A stretch of 32,932 bases of DNA, taken from Gammaproteobacteria bacterium. Lineage in GTDB: Bacteria > Pseudomonadota > Gammaproteobacteria > SZUA-140. Positions 15,737-26,333 of the stretch are shown in pieces. The notes beneath the pieces were generated by a model, which saw nothing but the letters and a program-made list of their open reading frames with translations, was not told the DNA's origin and searched no databases. The position numbers and the translations under genes were made by a program. The DNA lies in assembly GCA_016124415.1 (NCBI GenBank), contig WGNS01000002.1:1-32932 (forward strand), given 5' to 3'. Each line of letters begins with the position of its first letter. Within the stretch, counting starts at the first letter, position 1.

Positions 15737-17008
15737 ATGAGCCAAGACCTGAAATCGGCCGCGCTGGCATATCACGCCGAGCCCGAGCCCGGCAAAATCG
15801 CCATCTCCATCACCAAATCCTGCCAAACGCAAGACGACCTGCGTTTGGCATACACCCCCGGCGTCGCCCAGCCGGTGCGCGCCATCGCCGAGGATGCCAG
15901 CAACGCCTATCGCTATACGGCCAAAGGCAACCTCGTCGCGGTGATCACGGACGGGACCGCCGTGCTCGGACTCGGCAACGTAGGCGCCCTGGCCGGCAAG
16001 CCCGTCATGGAGGGCAAGGCGGTCCTGTTCAAGAAGTTCGCCGACATCGACGTCTTCGATATCGAGGTCGAAGCCAAATCGCCCGAAGCCTTCATCGATA
16101 CCGTCACGGCCATCGCACCGACATTCGGCGGCATCAACCTGGAGGACATCGCCGCGCCGCATTGTTTCGAGGTTGAACGTATCCTGAGCGAGCGTCTCGA
16201 CATCCCGGTCTTCCACGACGACCAGCACGGTACCGCCATCATCATCGCCGCCGCCCTGATCAACGCCATGGAGCTGCAGGGCAAGGCCATGGAACGTTGC
16301 AAGATCGTCTGCCTCGGCGCCGGCGCTGCGGGACTGGCATCGATGAAGCTCCTGATCTCATTGGGCGCCAAGCGGGAGAACATCCGCCTCGTCGATCGCG
16401 GCGGCGTGATCCACCACGGTCGCGACGATCTCAACGTTTATAAACAACCCTACGCCGTGCACACGGACGAGCGGAGGCTTGCCGACGCCATGAACGGCGC
16501 CGACGTCTTCGTCGGCGTTTCGGGGGCCAACCTGGTCTCCGCCGCCATGGTCGAGAGCATGGCCGAAAACCCGATCGTGTTCGCGCTCAGCAATCCGGAC
16601 CCCGAGATCGATCCGGCGCTGGCGCTGTCCGTATCGCCCAATTTGGTCATGGCCACCGGGCGTAGCGACTATCCGAACCAGGTCAACAACGTACTCGGTT
16701 TCCCGTTCCTGTTCCGGGGGGCTCTCGACGTACGCGCGTCGGCGATCAACGAACCCATGTTGCTGGCGGCCGTGCACGCGCTGGCGGCGCTCGCCCGCGA
16801 GCCGGTGCCCCAGGAGGTTCTGAGGGCTTACAACCTCGAGCATCTCGAGTTCGGCCGCGACTACATCATTCCGAAACCGCTGGATCCCAGGCTGATCGAC
16901 CGGGTGCCTCCGGCGGTCGCCTATGCGGCGGTTCAATCCGGGGTTGCCCGTCTGCCCTACCCCGACAGTTATCCACGGCTGGACAACATGGAACTGGCGA
17001 CTGCATGA
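15737..17008 (+). CDS. NAD(P)-dependent malic enzyme (oxaloacetate-decarboxylating), short form
   Basis: Oxidatively decarboxylates malate to pyruvate and CO2 with NAD or NADP in the cytoplasm. It has 423 residues, so it is the short bacterial form without the C-terminal phosphotransacetylase-like domain of MaeB. The N-terminal domain has [10 protein letters not shown] (Tyr39), GKAVLFKKF with catalytic Lys94, and the metal ligands in GGINLEDI (Glu136/Asp137) and FHDDQHGTA (Asp161/162). The Rossmann loop is GAGAAG (194-199). ALSNPDPEI and [13 protein letters not shown] match the C-terminal half. Cofactor preference is not decided. The Shine-Dalgarno is weak. It precedes malate dehydrogenase by 69 bases on the same strand, so the pair may be co-transcribed. 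Confidence 0.93.
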   Translation: MSQDLKSAALAYHAEPEPGKIAISITKSCQTQDDLRLAYTPGVAQPVRAIAEDASNAYRYTAKGNLVAVITDGTAVLGLGNVGALAGKPVMEGKAVLFKKFADIDVFDIEVEAKSPEAFIDTVTAIAPTFGGINLEDIAAPHCFEVERILSERLDIPVFHDDQHGTAIIIAAALINAMELQGKAMERCKIVCLGAGAAGLASMKLLISLGAKRENIRLVDRGGVIHHGRDDLNVYKQPYAVHTDERRLADAMNGADVFVGVSGANLVSAAMVESMAENPIVFALSNPDPEIDPALALSVSPNLVMATGRSDYPNQVNNVLGFPFLFRGALDVRASAINEPMLLAAVHALAALAREPVPQEVLRAYNLEHLEFGRDYIIPKPLDPRLIDRVPPAVAYAAVQSGVARLPYPDSYPRLDNMELATA

Positions 17009-17077
17009 CCCAGACCCGCTCCAGCCATATACGTCTCAGTACCTTCCCACAATAAACGCGAATAGAAGGGGGTCTCC

Positions 17078-18022
17078 ATGAGGAAAATCACGATCGTAGG
17101 GGCTGGCCGGGTAGGAGAATCCACCGCGCAGGCGGTCGCGCACGCGGAACACGTGCATGAAATCGCGCTGATCGACATTCGTCCCGGCGCGGCGGCGGGC
17201 ACGGCGCTCGATATCCAGGAATCGGGCAAGATGTTCCGTTTCGATACCCGTCTCGTGGGCAGCCACGAGAACAGCGTCATGGAAGGCTCCGACCTGATCG
17301 TCATCACGGCGGGCCTGCCCCGCAAACCGGGCATGTCGCGCTCAGACGTTCTCGACGCGAACCTCGAAGTCATCCTGGGCCTGGTGCCCGACGTCAAGCG
17401 CTACGCGCCGGACGCCAAGGTCATCATGGTCACGAATCCCGTCGACATCATGACGTATGCGTTCCGCAAGGCCATCGGCTGGGACCGCAACCGGGTCTTC
17501 GGCTTGGCCGGTGTACTCGACGCGGCGCGCATGGCCGCCTTCATCGCTATGGAGACGGGCTATTCGATCAAGGACATCGCGACGATGGTGCTCGGCGGAC
17601 ACGGCGACTCCATGGTGCCGATGACGCGTTTCACGACCATCAGCGGCATCCCGATCTCGCACTTCCTCGAACCGCCGGTTATCGAGAAGATCATCGACCG
17701 GACGCGCCAGGGGGGCGCGGAGATCCTGGCCCTCAAGCAGACCAGCAGCGCGAACGATTCGCCCGCGGCCGCCATCACGGTCATGATCGACGCCATGGTC
17801 CATAACCGTAAGCGCATCCTGCCCTGCGTCGCGCATCTGGACGGTGAATACGGCGAAAAGGACATCGCGATCGGTGTACCGGTCGTGCTCGGCGTGGAGG
17901 GCGTTCAGGACATCATCGAGCTGGAGCTGAACCCGGTCGAAAAGGCCATGTTCCAGAAATCCACGGAGCAGGTCCGCCAGGACCTCGCCTCGATCGACTT
18001 CGAGGCGAAGATTCGCTCCTAA
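17078..18022 (+). CDS. mdh: Malate dehydrogenase, LDH-like type
   Basis: Interconverts malate and oxaloacetate with NAD in the cytoplasm. The protein has 314 residues and belongs to the LDH-like MDH group rather than the E. coli type. GAGRVG (8-13) is the nucleotide loop, and Asp33 at the end of the second strand favours NAD over NADP. Arg82 and Arg88 in LPRKPGMSR select a dicarboxylate substrate; a Gln at the first position would indicate lactate. Asp148 and Arg151 (VLDAARMA) and the catalytic His175 in GGHGDSM are all present. A strong AAGGGGG Shine-Dalgarno precedes the ATG. It is convergent with the PBP1A gene, with only 28 bases between them. Confidence 0.95.
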   Translation: MRKITIVGAGRVGESTAQAVAHAEHVHEIALIDIRPGAAAGTALDIQESGKMFRFDTRLVGSHENSVMEGSDLIVITAGLPRKPGMSRSDVLDANLEVILGLVPDVKRYAPDAKVIMVTNPVDIMTYAFRKAIGWDRNRVFGLAGVLDAARMAAFIAMETGYSIKDIATMVLGGHGDSMVPMTRFTTISGIPISHFLEPPVIEKIIDRTRQGGAEILALKQTSSANDSPAAAITVMIDAMVHNRKRILPCVAHLDGEYGEKDIAIGVPVVLGVEGVQDIIELELNPVEKAMFQKSTEQVRQDLASIDFEAKIRS

Positions 18023-18035
18023 TTCAGGACTCGCT

Positions 18036-18070
18036 CCCCCGACAGCCTGATCAGAAAAGCTGTTCGGGGG
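18036..18070. terminator. Hairpin between convergent mdh and PBP1A genes
   Basis: CCCCCGACAGC (18036-18046) and GCTGTTCGGGGG (18059-18070) form a stem with one bulged base. It overlaps the last codons of the PBP1A gene and lies 14 bases after the mdh stop. There is no T-run on either side, so termination by this hairpin alone is uncertain. Confidence 0.4.
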
Positions 18071-20498
18071 CGATCTCGGGCGCCGGCTGGTCGTCGCCCT
18101 GCCCGGTCTGCTCTGCGGTCGGCTTGGCGACGTGGGCGAATTCCTTGGGCACGAACCGCGAACGGAACGTCTCGAAGATCGCGTCGCGCTGGTGACTGTC
18201 CGCCAACAGGCCGCTGCGCGGGTCGATGCGCACGGTCACGAGTCCCTTGGGCCGGACGAGCGATCGCTCCGGCATGTCCTTGAGCGCCGCGGACATATAC
18301 GAAATCCACATCGGCAGCGCGGCCCTGGCGCCGGTCTCGTACCGGCCCATCGAGCGCACCTGATCGAATCCCACCCAACACACGGCAACCAGATCCTGGT
18401 TGAAGCCGGAGAACCAGGCGTCGACCTGGTCGTTGGTCGTCCCCGTTTTGCCCGCGAGGTCATGGCGACCCAGGCTTCTGGCGCGACGACCGGTACCGTG
18501 TTGAATCACGTCCCGCAGCATCGAGTTCATGAGGTAGTTGTTCTCCGGCGTCATGATTCGCGGCGCCTTGGGCGGCGTGAGATTCAGATCGGCCGAAGCC
18601 GCATCCGGACGCGTCGCGGCAGCGGCGTTCTTCTCGGCCTCCTCGCAGGACTCCGGACAGGCTACGGCGGGGCGTGCGTTGAACAGCACCTGGCCGTCGG
18701 GACCGAGAATCTGCTCGACGAGGTAGGACTGAACCCGGAAACCGCCGTTGGCCAAGGCGCTGTATGCGCCTGCCAGTTGCATGGGCTGCGCGACGCCGGA
18801 ACCGAGCGCGAGCGATAGATTTTCCGGCAGCCTGTCGCGCTCGAAGCCGAATTTCTCCGCATAGTCGATGACGAAGGGCGCGCCGATCGAGCGCAACAAC
18901 CGGATCGACACCAAGTTGCGGGAATGGATCAAGGCCTCGCGCAGACGAGTCGGGCCAAAGAACTTGCCGCTGTAATTCTCGGGCCGCCAGGCGCTTTCAA
19001 GACCCGGATCGTCGAACACGACCGGCGCGTCGTTGATCAAAGAGGCCGCCGTGTAGCCCTTTTCCAGCGCCGCGGAATACAGGAACGGCTTGAAGTTGGA
19101 TCCCGGCTGGCGATAAGCCTGCGTGACCCGGTTGAACTTGCTGCGTCTGAAGTCGTAACCGCCGACCAATGCAAGCACCGCGCCGTCACGGGGATTCAGC
19201 GACACCATCGCGCCTTCGACCTCGGGCAGTTGCGCGAGCCGCCACTGATGGTTGACGCGGCGAAGGAAGATGATGTCGCCGACCTTGAGGATATCCCCGG
19301 CGAGCTCAGGCTTCGGCCCCATATGATTGATGTCGATGTACGGATTGGCCCATTTGAGCCCCGACCATTCGATGTCCGCCGTCTCCCCGTCGCTCAGATA
19401 GACGCTGACCGCCTGATCATCGACAAAGGTCACGATCCCTTTGTACAGCCCCCCGAAGGCGGCGATGTTCGATAAGGCCTTCTTCCAATCCGCGGGCTCC
19501 TGCAGGGAACCCAGATCGACATGATGCTCGACGCCGCGGAAGCCATGACGCTCGTCGTAGGAATGCAGGTCCTTGCGCAACGCCTGTTCGGCGGCCGTCT
19601 GCAAGCGCGAATCCAAGGTGGTCACGACCTGGTAGTTTCCGGTGTACGCGTCCTTGCCGTAACGTTCGACCATGAAGGCGCGCGCCATCTCGGCGGCGTA
19701 ATCCGCCTCCACGTCGATCGCGAGACCATGCAGACGGGACTGATCGTGATACGCGATCGCCTCCTGATAGGCCTCCTGCGAGATATAGCCCAGTTCACGC
19801 ATGCGGCGCAGGACGTAGTTCCGTCGTTGCGTCGCGCGCGTCCGGTTGGCGATCGGGTTGTAAAGCGACGGCGCCTTCGGCAGGCCGGCAATCATGGCCA
19901 TCTGTGCAAGGTTCAGATCCTTGACGTCCAGCCCATAGTAAACGTTGGCTGCGGCGGCCACGCCGTTGGCGCGGTTGCCGAGATAGATCTTGTTCAGATA
20001 GAGTTCGAGGATCTGTTCCTTCGTGAATTCGTGCTCCATCTTGAGCGAAAGAAAGATCTCGTTGAGTTTGCGCAAATAGGTCTTTTCACGGCTCAGGAAG
20101 AAGTTGCGCGCGACCTGCATCGTGATCGTGCTGCCGCCCTGACTCTTCTTGCCGGTCAGGACCAGGTTCCACGCTGCACGCATGATGCCCTGATAATCGA
20201 CCCCCGGATGTTGGTAAAAGCGGTCGTCCTCAGCCGCCAGGAAGGCCTTGACCAGCCGATCGGGAATCTGTCTGAACGCCAGAGGCTGGCGTTTGACCTC
20301 ACCGTACTCGGCCATGAGTTTGCGGTCGTGAGTCAGGACGCGCAACGGGACCTGCATGCGAATATCGCGCAAAGCCTCCGCCGTGGGCAGATCGGCGCGC
20401 AAATAATAATAGCTTGCGATAACGGCGCCGCCGCCGACCACACCGACCAACAGCACCGCGCGCAACACAAACAGCGATAGTCTTCGCAGAAATTTCAT
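18051..20498 (-). CDS. mrcA: Penicillin-binding protein 1A, bifunctional transglycosylase/transpeptidase
   Basis: A class A PBP that polymerises and crosslinks peptidoglycan at the outer face of the inner membrane. From the ATG at 20498 it is 815 residues. A single N-terminal transmembrane anchor (about 8-33) is followed by the GT51 domain, with catalytic Glu90 in AAEDDRFYQHPG and GGSTITMQVARNFFLS. A PCB_OB-like insert (about 310-400) is next, then the transpeptidase domain with SNFK (Ser near 466), SRN and KTG (near 683). This order matches PonA/MrcA of gammaproteobacteria. Longer in-frame starts exist (ATG 20522, TTG 20588), but MKFLRRLSLFVLR is the expected N-terminus. Only 28 bases separate its stop from that of mdh. 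The pilM gene beyond is divergent; ponA next to pilM is a common arrangement in relatives. Confidence 0.94.
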   Translation of the reverse strand: MKFLRRLSLFVLRAVLLVGVVGGGAVIASYYYLRADLPTAEALRDIRMQVPLRVLTHDRKLMAEYGEVKRQPLAFRQIPDRLVKAFLAAEDDRFYQHPGVDYQGIMRAAWNLVLTGKKSQGGSTITMQVARNFFLSREKTYLRKLNEIFLSLKMEHEFTKEQILELYLNKIYLGNRANGVAAAANVYYGLDVKDLNLAQMAMIAGLPKAPSLYNPIANRTRATQRRNYVLRRMRELGYISQEAYQEAIAYHDQSRLHGLAIDVEADYAAEMARAFMVERYGKDAYTGNYQVVTTLDSRLQTAAEQALRKDLHSYDERHGFRGVEHHVDLGSLQEPADWKKALSNIAAFGGLYKGIVTFVDDQAVSVYLSDGETADIEWSGLKWANPYIDINHMGPKPELAGDILKVGDIIFLRRVNHQWRLAQLPEVEGAMVSLNPRDGAVLALVGGYDFRRSKFNRVTQAYRQPGSNFKPFLYSAALEKGYTAASLINDAPVVFDDPGLESAWRPENYSGKFFGPTRLREALIHSRNLVSIRLLRSIGAPFVIDYAEKFGFERDRLPENLSLALGSGVAQPMQLAGAYSALANGGFRVQSYLVEQILGPDGQVLFNARPAVACPESCEEAEKNAAAATRPDAASADLNLTPPKAPRIMTPENNYLMNSMLRDVIQHGTGRRARSLGRHDLAGKTGTTNDQVDAWFSGFNQDLVAVCWVGFDQVRSMGRYETGARAALPMWISYMSAALKDMPERSLVRPKGLVTVRIDPRSGLLADSHQRDAIFETFRSRFVPKEFAHVAKPTAEQTGQGDDQPAPEIAPEQLF

Positions 20499-20763
20499 AG
20501 AGGTCCGGGTATCACTAGGCATCTCCCTTTCGGAAGGCGATCTATCTTGCCTTCTATTCGCGTCCAAGGGTAGCCTACGGGGGTCCAAATATTGTCTTCA
20601 TCATATAGAGCGTCCGGGACTCGCGTTCCTGGAGCGAACAAAACGCCGTCATCATCCGGGACATTCCGCCGCTAAGCGAGGGGAATGGTTACACAGAATC
20701 GGCCCCGATGCATCCGTCCTTAATCAAGCCGGCTGCAATGACGACGAAAGCGTTCGCGTTATT

Positions 20764-20791
20764 TTGACCCCGTCACAATTAATCAAATACT
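20764..20791 (+). promoter_or_regulatory. Candidate promoter for pilMNOPQ
   Basis: TTGACC (20764-20769) and AATACT (20786-20791) are 16 bases apart. If used, the leader before pilM would be about 325 bases, long enough for regulatory structure. Other weak boxes are present, so this is a tentative pick. Confidence 0.25.
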
Positions 20792-21034
20792 CCTCAAGTT
20801 ATTACGCGCACTTGCCGCCATGGTGATTTAGATACGCAGGGTATAGATCCCGTTCCCGGCACGGCGCAAATTGATCGATAAAGGCCGTGATTCGGACGCT
20901 TGGGGATCATATCGATTTGGTTGCATTGCCATGCAATTCGTGAGAAACAGTGGGTGGAATCAAGCAGGTGTTTAATTCAACGGGTCCAATGTCAATTTCC
21001 AGGAACGCTCCTGAATCAGCCGTGGTCTTGGTGA

Positions 21035-22186
<1,152 letters not shown>

Positions 22187-22189
22187 ACC

Positions 22190-22756
22190 ATGACCCGCAT
22201 CAACCTACTACCCTGGCGAGAAACGCTTCGCAAAGAGCGTCAAAAACGCTTCTTTATCGCGATGGGTTCGGCCTCTGCCGCGATGGCGCTGATCGTGTTT
22301 GCGATCCATCTGTTCGTCGGCGGGCAGATCGAATACCAGAACAAGCGCAATAACTTTATCAAATCGGAAATCAATAAGGTCGACTCCAAGATCCGTCAGA
22401 TCAAGGACATCGAGAACGAAAAGGCACGTCTGCTTGCGCGCATGAATATCATTCAGCAATTGCAGACCCAGCGCCCCGAAATCGTTCACGTATTTCAGGA
22501 ACTCGCCAAGCGTCTGCCTGAAGGCGTTTATCTGACGGGCGCCGAGGAGCAGGGCGGCTCATTGGTGTTGTCCGGCGTCGCCCAGTCGAACGCCCGTATT
22601 TCCGCCTTCATGAGACAGCTTGATCTGTCCGACTGGTTTAAGTCGCCGCGACTCGAGGTCATCCAAGCCGACGATAAGGACGCGGTCAGAACCAGTCACT
22701 TCAAGCTCGCCGTGAACATCGTCAAACAAGAACCGGTTTCGGAAGGACAGAGCTAA
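22190..22756 (+). CDS. pilN: Type IV pilus assembly protein PilN
   Basis: A bitopic inner-membrane protein of 188 residues that links PilM in the cytoplasm with PilO in the periplasm. The N-terminal cytoplasmic INLLPWRE (residues 4-11) is the PilM-binding motif. A transmembrane helix follows (about 25-45), then a coiled coil (about 50-90), then a ferredoxin-like periplasmic domain with LPEGVYLTG and LSGVAQSNARISAFMRQL. It starts 3 bases after pilM, and its TAA shares one base with the pilO ATG (TAATG), so translation is probably coupled. Confidence 0.95.
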   Translation: MTRINLLPWRETLRKERQKRFFIAMGSASAAMALIVFAIHLFVGGQIEYQNKRNNFIKSEINKVDSKIRQIKDIENEKARLLARMNIIQQLQTQRPEIVHVFQELAKRLPEGVYLTGAEEQGGSLVLSGVAQSNARISAFMRQLDLSDWFKSPRLEVIQADDKDAVRTSHFKLAVNIVKQEPVSEGQS

Positions 22757-23382
22757 TGAACATCGATTTTTCAGCACTGAAAAATATCGATCCGCGCGAC
22801 GTCTCCCGGTGGCCGCTGGCACTTCGGATCGCGGCAATCGTCGCCGCAAGCGTATTAGTCCTGGCCGCCGGTATTTGGTTCGATACCACCAGTCAGTACG
22901 ATCTCCTCGAGGCGGCGACCAAGAACGAGACCGAGCTGAAGCAGACCTTCAAGATCAAGCAGCACAAGGCGTCCAATCTGCCGGCCTATATCACGCAAAT
23001 GGAGGAGATGAAGAAATCCTTCGGCGCGATGCTGCGGCAGTTACCCAGCAATACCGAGGTCGCCGAATTGTTGCTCGATATCTCGCAAACCGGCATGCAG
23101 GCGGGCCTGGAATTCGAGTTGTTCAAACCCGAAAATGAGATTCCGGCCGAGTTCTACGCGGAGTTGCCGATCAAGATAAAGGTGTCCGGCCATTATCACG
23201 AGTTCGGAAAATTCGTCAGCGACATCGCTTCGCTTTCGAGAATCGTGACTTTGCAGGATTTCAAGATCGAACCCGCGGCGACCAAAACTGCGGGCCCCAA
23301 TACGGCGAAGAATTTGTTGATTATGTCATTGACCGCGAAGACCTATCGCTACCTGGACGAAAACGAGATTCAGGGGCAATAA
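22756..23382 (+). CDS. pilO: Type IV pilus assembly protein PilO
   Basis: The PilN partner in the periplasmic alignment complex, 208 residues. It has a short cytoplasmic N-terminus, one transmembrane helix (about 22-44), a coiled coil rich in Lys/Glu (about 50-90), and a periplasmic alpha/beta domain containing LPSNTEVAELLLDISQTGMQAGL and a SGHYHEFGKFVSDIASL segment, both typical of PilO. It overlaps pilN by one base and is 3 bases from pilP. Confidence 0.95.
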   Translation: MNIDFSALKNIDPRDVSRWPLALRIAAIVAASVLVLAAGIWFDTTSQYDLLEAATKNETELKQTFKIKQHKASNLPAYITQMEEMKKSFGAMLRQLPSNTEVAELLLDISQTGMQAGLEFELFKPENEIPAEFYAELPIKIKVSGHYHEFGKFVSDIASLSRIVTLQDFKIEPAATKTAGPNTAKNLLIMSLTAKTYRYLDENEIQGQ

Positions 23383-23385
23383 ACC

Positions 23386-23964
23386 ATGCATGCGTCATAT
23401 TCCGTTTTCGATATCCTCGGACCCCGTTCGTTCCTTTCGTCGGCATGGCGTCGCTTGCTGCCGTTGTTCGCGGTAGCGGCATTGTCAGGCTGCAGCCAAA
23501 GCGGACTGGAAGACCTTGAACAGTTCATCAACCAAGCTCGCATGGAGAAAGGTTCGGTCACCCCGCTACCCAAATTCAAGCCGGCTGAGACCTTTATCTA
23601 CACCGCGTACGACAGCCGCGATCCGTTCCGCAACTGGCAACTCGAATCGTTGGAGGATCTCGCGAAAAACGGTTCCGGGCACGGTTTGCAACCGGATACC
23701 AAGCGCCCTCGAGAGAAGCTCGAGAATTTCCCTCTGGACTCCTTGCATCTTCGTGGCACACTGGAGATCGGCGAGGTCAGATGGGCATTGATCGGCAGCC
23801 CCGACAACATCGTATATAAAGTCAAAACGGGGAATCACCTGGGCCGCAACTTCGGCAGGATCGATTCGATCAAGGAAGACACGATTCATCTGACTGAGAT
23901 CGTATCCGACGGCCTGGGAGGCTGGCAGGAACGCAAGTCGACACTTACTTCGAAAAGTGAATGA
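23386..23964 (+). CDS. pilP: Type IV pilus lipoprotein PilP
   Basis: An inner-membrane-anchored lipoprotein that bridges PilN/PilO to the PilQ secretin. The signal peptide ends at the lipobox LSGC with lipidated Cys36, a fairly long signal that suggests a later true start is possible. A flexible linker follows, including the RDPF motif typical of PilP, then a beta-sandwich with DSLHLRGTLEIGEVRWALI and YKVKTGNHLGRNFGRIDSI, the HR domain that contacts PilQ. The protein has 192 residues. Its TGA overlaps the first possible pilQ ATG by 4 bases. Confidence 0.94.
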   Translation: MHASYSVFDILGPRSFLSSAWRRLLPLFAVAALSGCSQSGLEDLEQFINQARMEKGSVTPLPKFKPAETFIYTAYDSRDPFRNWQLESLEDLAKNGSGHGLQPDTKRPREKLENFPLDSLHLRGTLEIGEVRWALIGSPDNIVYKVKTGNHLGRNFGRIDSIKEDTIHLTEIVSDGLGGWQERKSTLTSKSE

Positions 23965-26195
23965 TCATGTGGCAGACAGTTTCGAGCGTAAGCGCTCTGC
24001 ACAAGACAAAACGGCAATTTTCATTAAAGGGCTTCATGATGACTGGAAATGTACGAACGCTGATCACGACTCCCTGGCGAGGTCATTTCTTAGGCATTTT
24101 GGTCATGCTCCTCGCCATGCCGGGCATCGTGATGGCCGCGACGGCCGCCGACGACAAGGTGTTGAGGACACTCGACCAGATTCATTTCGCAACGCTTCCC
24201 GACAAACGGGTCGAAATCCGCCTCGGCATGACGGGACAGCCGCTGTCCAAGGCGCCGTTGTCTTTCAGCATCGATCGCCCCGCGCGCATTGCGCTTGATT
24301 TGCCCGAGACCGCGAGCACGCTCGAGCGCCGTCAGGACATCGGGATGGGTCAGGTGCGCAGCGTCAACGTGGTGTCTGCCAAGGGCCGCACCCGCGTCGT
24401 GATCAATCTCGACAACACGATGCCCTATGAAACCAGGCTCATGGACAACGAACTCGCCGTCATTCTAGGCGCCGGCGACACCGACACTGTTTCCGCACCG
24501 GTCAGCACCCCTGCGTCCAGCGCGTCGGCTGAAACGGAAAGCGCTCCTACCTTCGCGACGACCGATGTCGAGCAGCCGGCCGTCATTTCAAAGGTGGACT
24601 TCCATCGCGGCAAAAACGGCGAAGGCCTGATCACGATCGAGCTGCCGGATTCCAATATCGCCGCGAACGTGCATGACGAGGGCGACAAGATCATCGTCGA
24701 TTTCGCTCGCGCCCGCTTGAATTCGGACCTCGAACGGCGCCTCGACGTCGTCGACTTCGCGACCATCGTGCATCAGATCGACAGTTTCAATCGTCCTCAG
24801 GGCGCCCGCATCATCGTAACGGCCCCGGGTCCGCACGAACACCTCGCCTATCAAGCCGACCGCGAGTTCACGCTGGAGGTCAAGAAGAAGGTCGTGGATG
24901 CGAAGACGGAGGCCGAAGAGAGTTACAAGGGTGATCGTCTGTCGCTGAATTTCCAGGACATCGACGTGCGCGCGGTACTTCAGATCATCGCCGACTTCAC
25001 GAAGACCAACCTCGTGACGAGCGACTCGGTAACCGGCAAGGTCACACTACGGTTGCAGAACGTACCCTGGGATCAGGCGCTGGCGCTGATCCTGAAGGCG
25101 AAGGGCCTGGCCAAGCGCGACATGGGTAACGTCATCCTGGTCGCGCCGGCCGAGGAGATCGCGAAGCGCGAGAAACAGGAATTCGAGGCCAAGAAGCAGG
25201 TCGAGGACCTCGCTCCTCTGCACTCGGCCCTGATCCATATCAATTACGCCAAGGCCGAGGACATCGCATCCCTGCTCAAGGCCAAGGAAAACACGATGCT
25301 GTCCCCGCGCGGCAACGTGACCGTCGACGACCGCACCAATGCGCTGCTGCTGAAGGACACGGCCGAGAAACTCGACGAAATCCGTAAGCTCGTCGACAAA
25401 CTCGACATCCCGGTCCAACAGGTTCTGGTTGAATCCCGAATCGTCGTGGCCAATGACGATTTCAGCAAGGAACTCGGTGCTCGCTTTGGCGCCACCGGTG
25501 TCGCCAGCAAGGGCGCTAACGGAGGCATCGGTCTATCGGGATCGCTCGATGCGACGGATACGATCACCTCGTCGGCGCCGGCGCCCTTCACCATGCCCAC
25601 GCTCGCCAACCGCCTCGGCGTCAACTTGCCCGCCGCCACCCCGGCCGGTCAGATCGCCCTGTCGATCCTGAGCAGCGACTACCTGGTCGATCTCGAACTG
25701 TCCGCGATGCAGGCGGAGGGTCGCGGCGAAGTGCTGTCGAACCCTCGCGTGATCACTTCGAATCAGACCGAGGCCAGAATCGAACAGGGTGTCGAAATTC
25801 CCTATCTCGAGGCGTCATCGAGCGGTGCGGCAACGGTGTCGTTCAAAAAGGCCGTTCTGAGCCTCAAGGTGAAGCCGCATATCACGCCGGACGGCCATGT
25901 CGTCATGGATCTTGCCGTCAACAAGGACAGTGTCGGCACCATTTATCAAAACGTGCCCAGCGTGAACACGCGCGAGGTCACGACCCAGGTACTGGTCAAC
26001 AACGGCGAAACCATCGTACTGGGCGGCATCTACGAGCAAAACCGCCTCCATGAAGTCAGCAAGGTGCCTCTGTTGGGCGACATCCCGATCCTGGGACGGC
26101 TCTTCCAAAAAACTACCGATACGAACAACAAGGCTGAACTCCTGATCTTCGTAACGCCCAAGATCCTGAAAGAGAATCAGGCGCTGCCCCAATAA
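23961..26195 (+). CDS. pilQ: Type IV pilus secretin PilQ
   Basis: The outer-membrane secretin through which the pilus passes. Domain order in the 744-residue version is signal peptide, AMIN domain 1 (about 75-165), AMIN domain 2 (about 205-305), STN/N0 domain (about 325-400), secretin N1 domain (about 410-490), and the C-terminal secretin barrel. The barrel contains VLSNPRVITSNQTEARIEQG, VNNGETIVLGGIYEQ and VPLLGDIPILGRLFQ. The first ATG (23961) overlaps the pilP stop as ATGA, but the ATG at 24036 has a better Shine-Dalgarno (AAAGG, 5 bases upstream) and gives a more normal signal peptide (MMTGNVRTLITTPWRG...PGIVMA). Either start is possible. Confidence 0.95.
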   Translation: MIMWQTVSSVSALHKTKRQFSLKGFMMTGNVRTLITTPWRGHFLGILVMLLAMPGIVMAATAADDKVLRTLDQIHFATLPDKRVEIRLGMTGQPLSKAPLSFSIDRPARIALDLPETASTLERRQDIGMGQVRSVNVVSAKGRTRVVINLDNTMPYETRLMDNELAVILGAGDTDTVSAPVSTPASSASAETESAPTFATTDVEQPAVISKVDFHRGKNGEGLITIELPDSNIAANVHDEGDKIIVDFARARLNSDLERRLDVVDFATIVHQIDSFNRPQGARIIVTAPGPHEHLAYQADREFTLEVKKKVVDAKTEAEESYKGDRLSLNFQDIDVRAVLQIIADFTKTNLVTSDSVTGKVTLRLQNVPWDQALALILKAKGLAKRDMGNVILVAPAEEIAKREKQEFEAKKQVEDLAPLHSALIHINYAKAEDIASLLKAKENTMLSPRGNVTVDDRTNALLLKDTAEKLDEIRKLVDKLDIPVQQVLVESRIVVANDDFSKELGARFGATGVASKGANGGIGLSGSLDATDTITSSAPAPFTMPTLANRLGVNLPAATPAGQIALSILSSDYLVDLELSAMQAEGRGEVLSNPRVITSNQTEARIEQGVEIPYLEASSSGAATVSFKKAVLSLKVKPHITPDGHVVMDLAVNKDSVGTIYQNVPSVNTREVTTQVLVNNGETIVLGGIYEQNRLHEVSKVPLLGDIPILGRLFQKTTDTNNKAELLIFVTPKILKENQALPQ

Positions 26196-26333
26196 GGGTG
26201 CGGCGCAAGGGCGAATCGGTCGATAGCAATGACGGCGACACATAACTCCCTCGCGGGACGATCTACGCAAAATAAACATATGAATCAGTTTCGACAGAAT
26301 GCGTATGGCAACCGCCATGTTGGAGTTTCGAGA

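Noticed and set aside
26196-26333. A c-di-GMP riboswitch before the Ig-repeat gene
   Set aside because: Only a 5-bp hairpin (26305-26318) is visible, and the conserved GEMM core sequences are absent.
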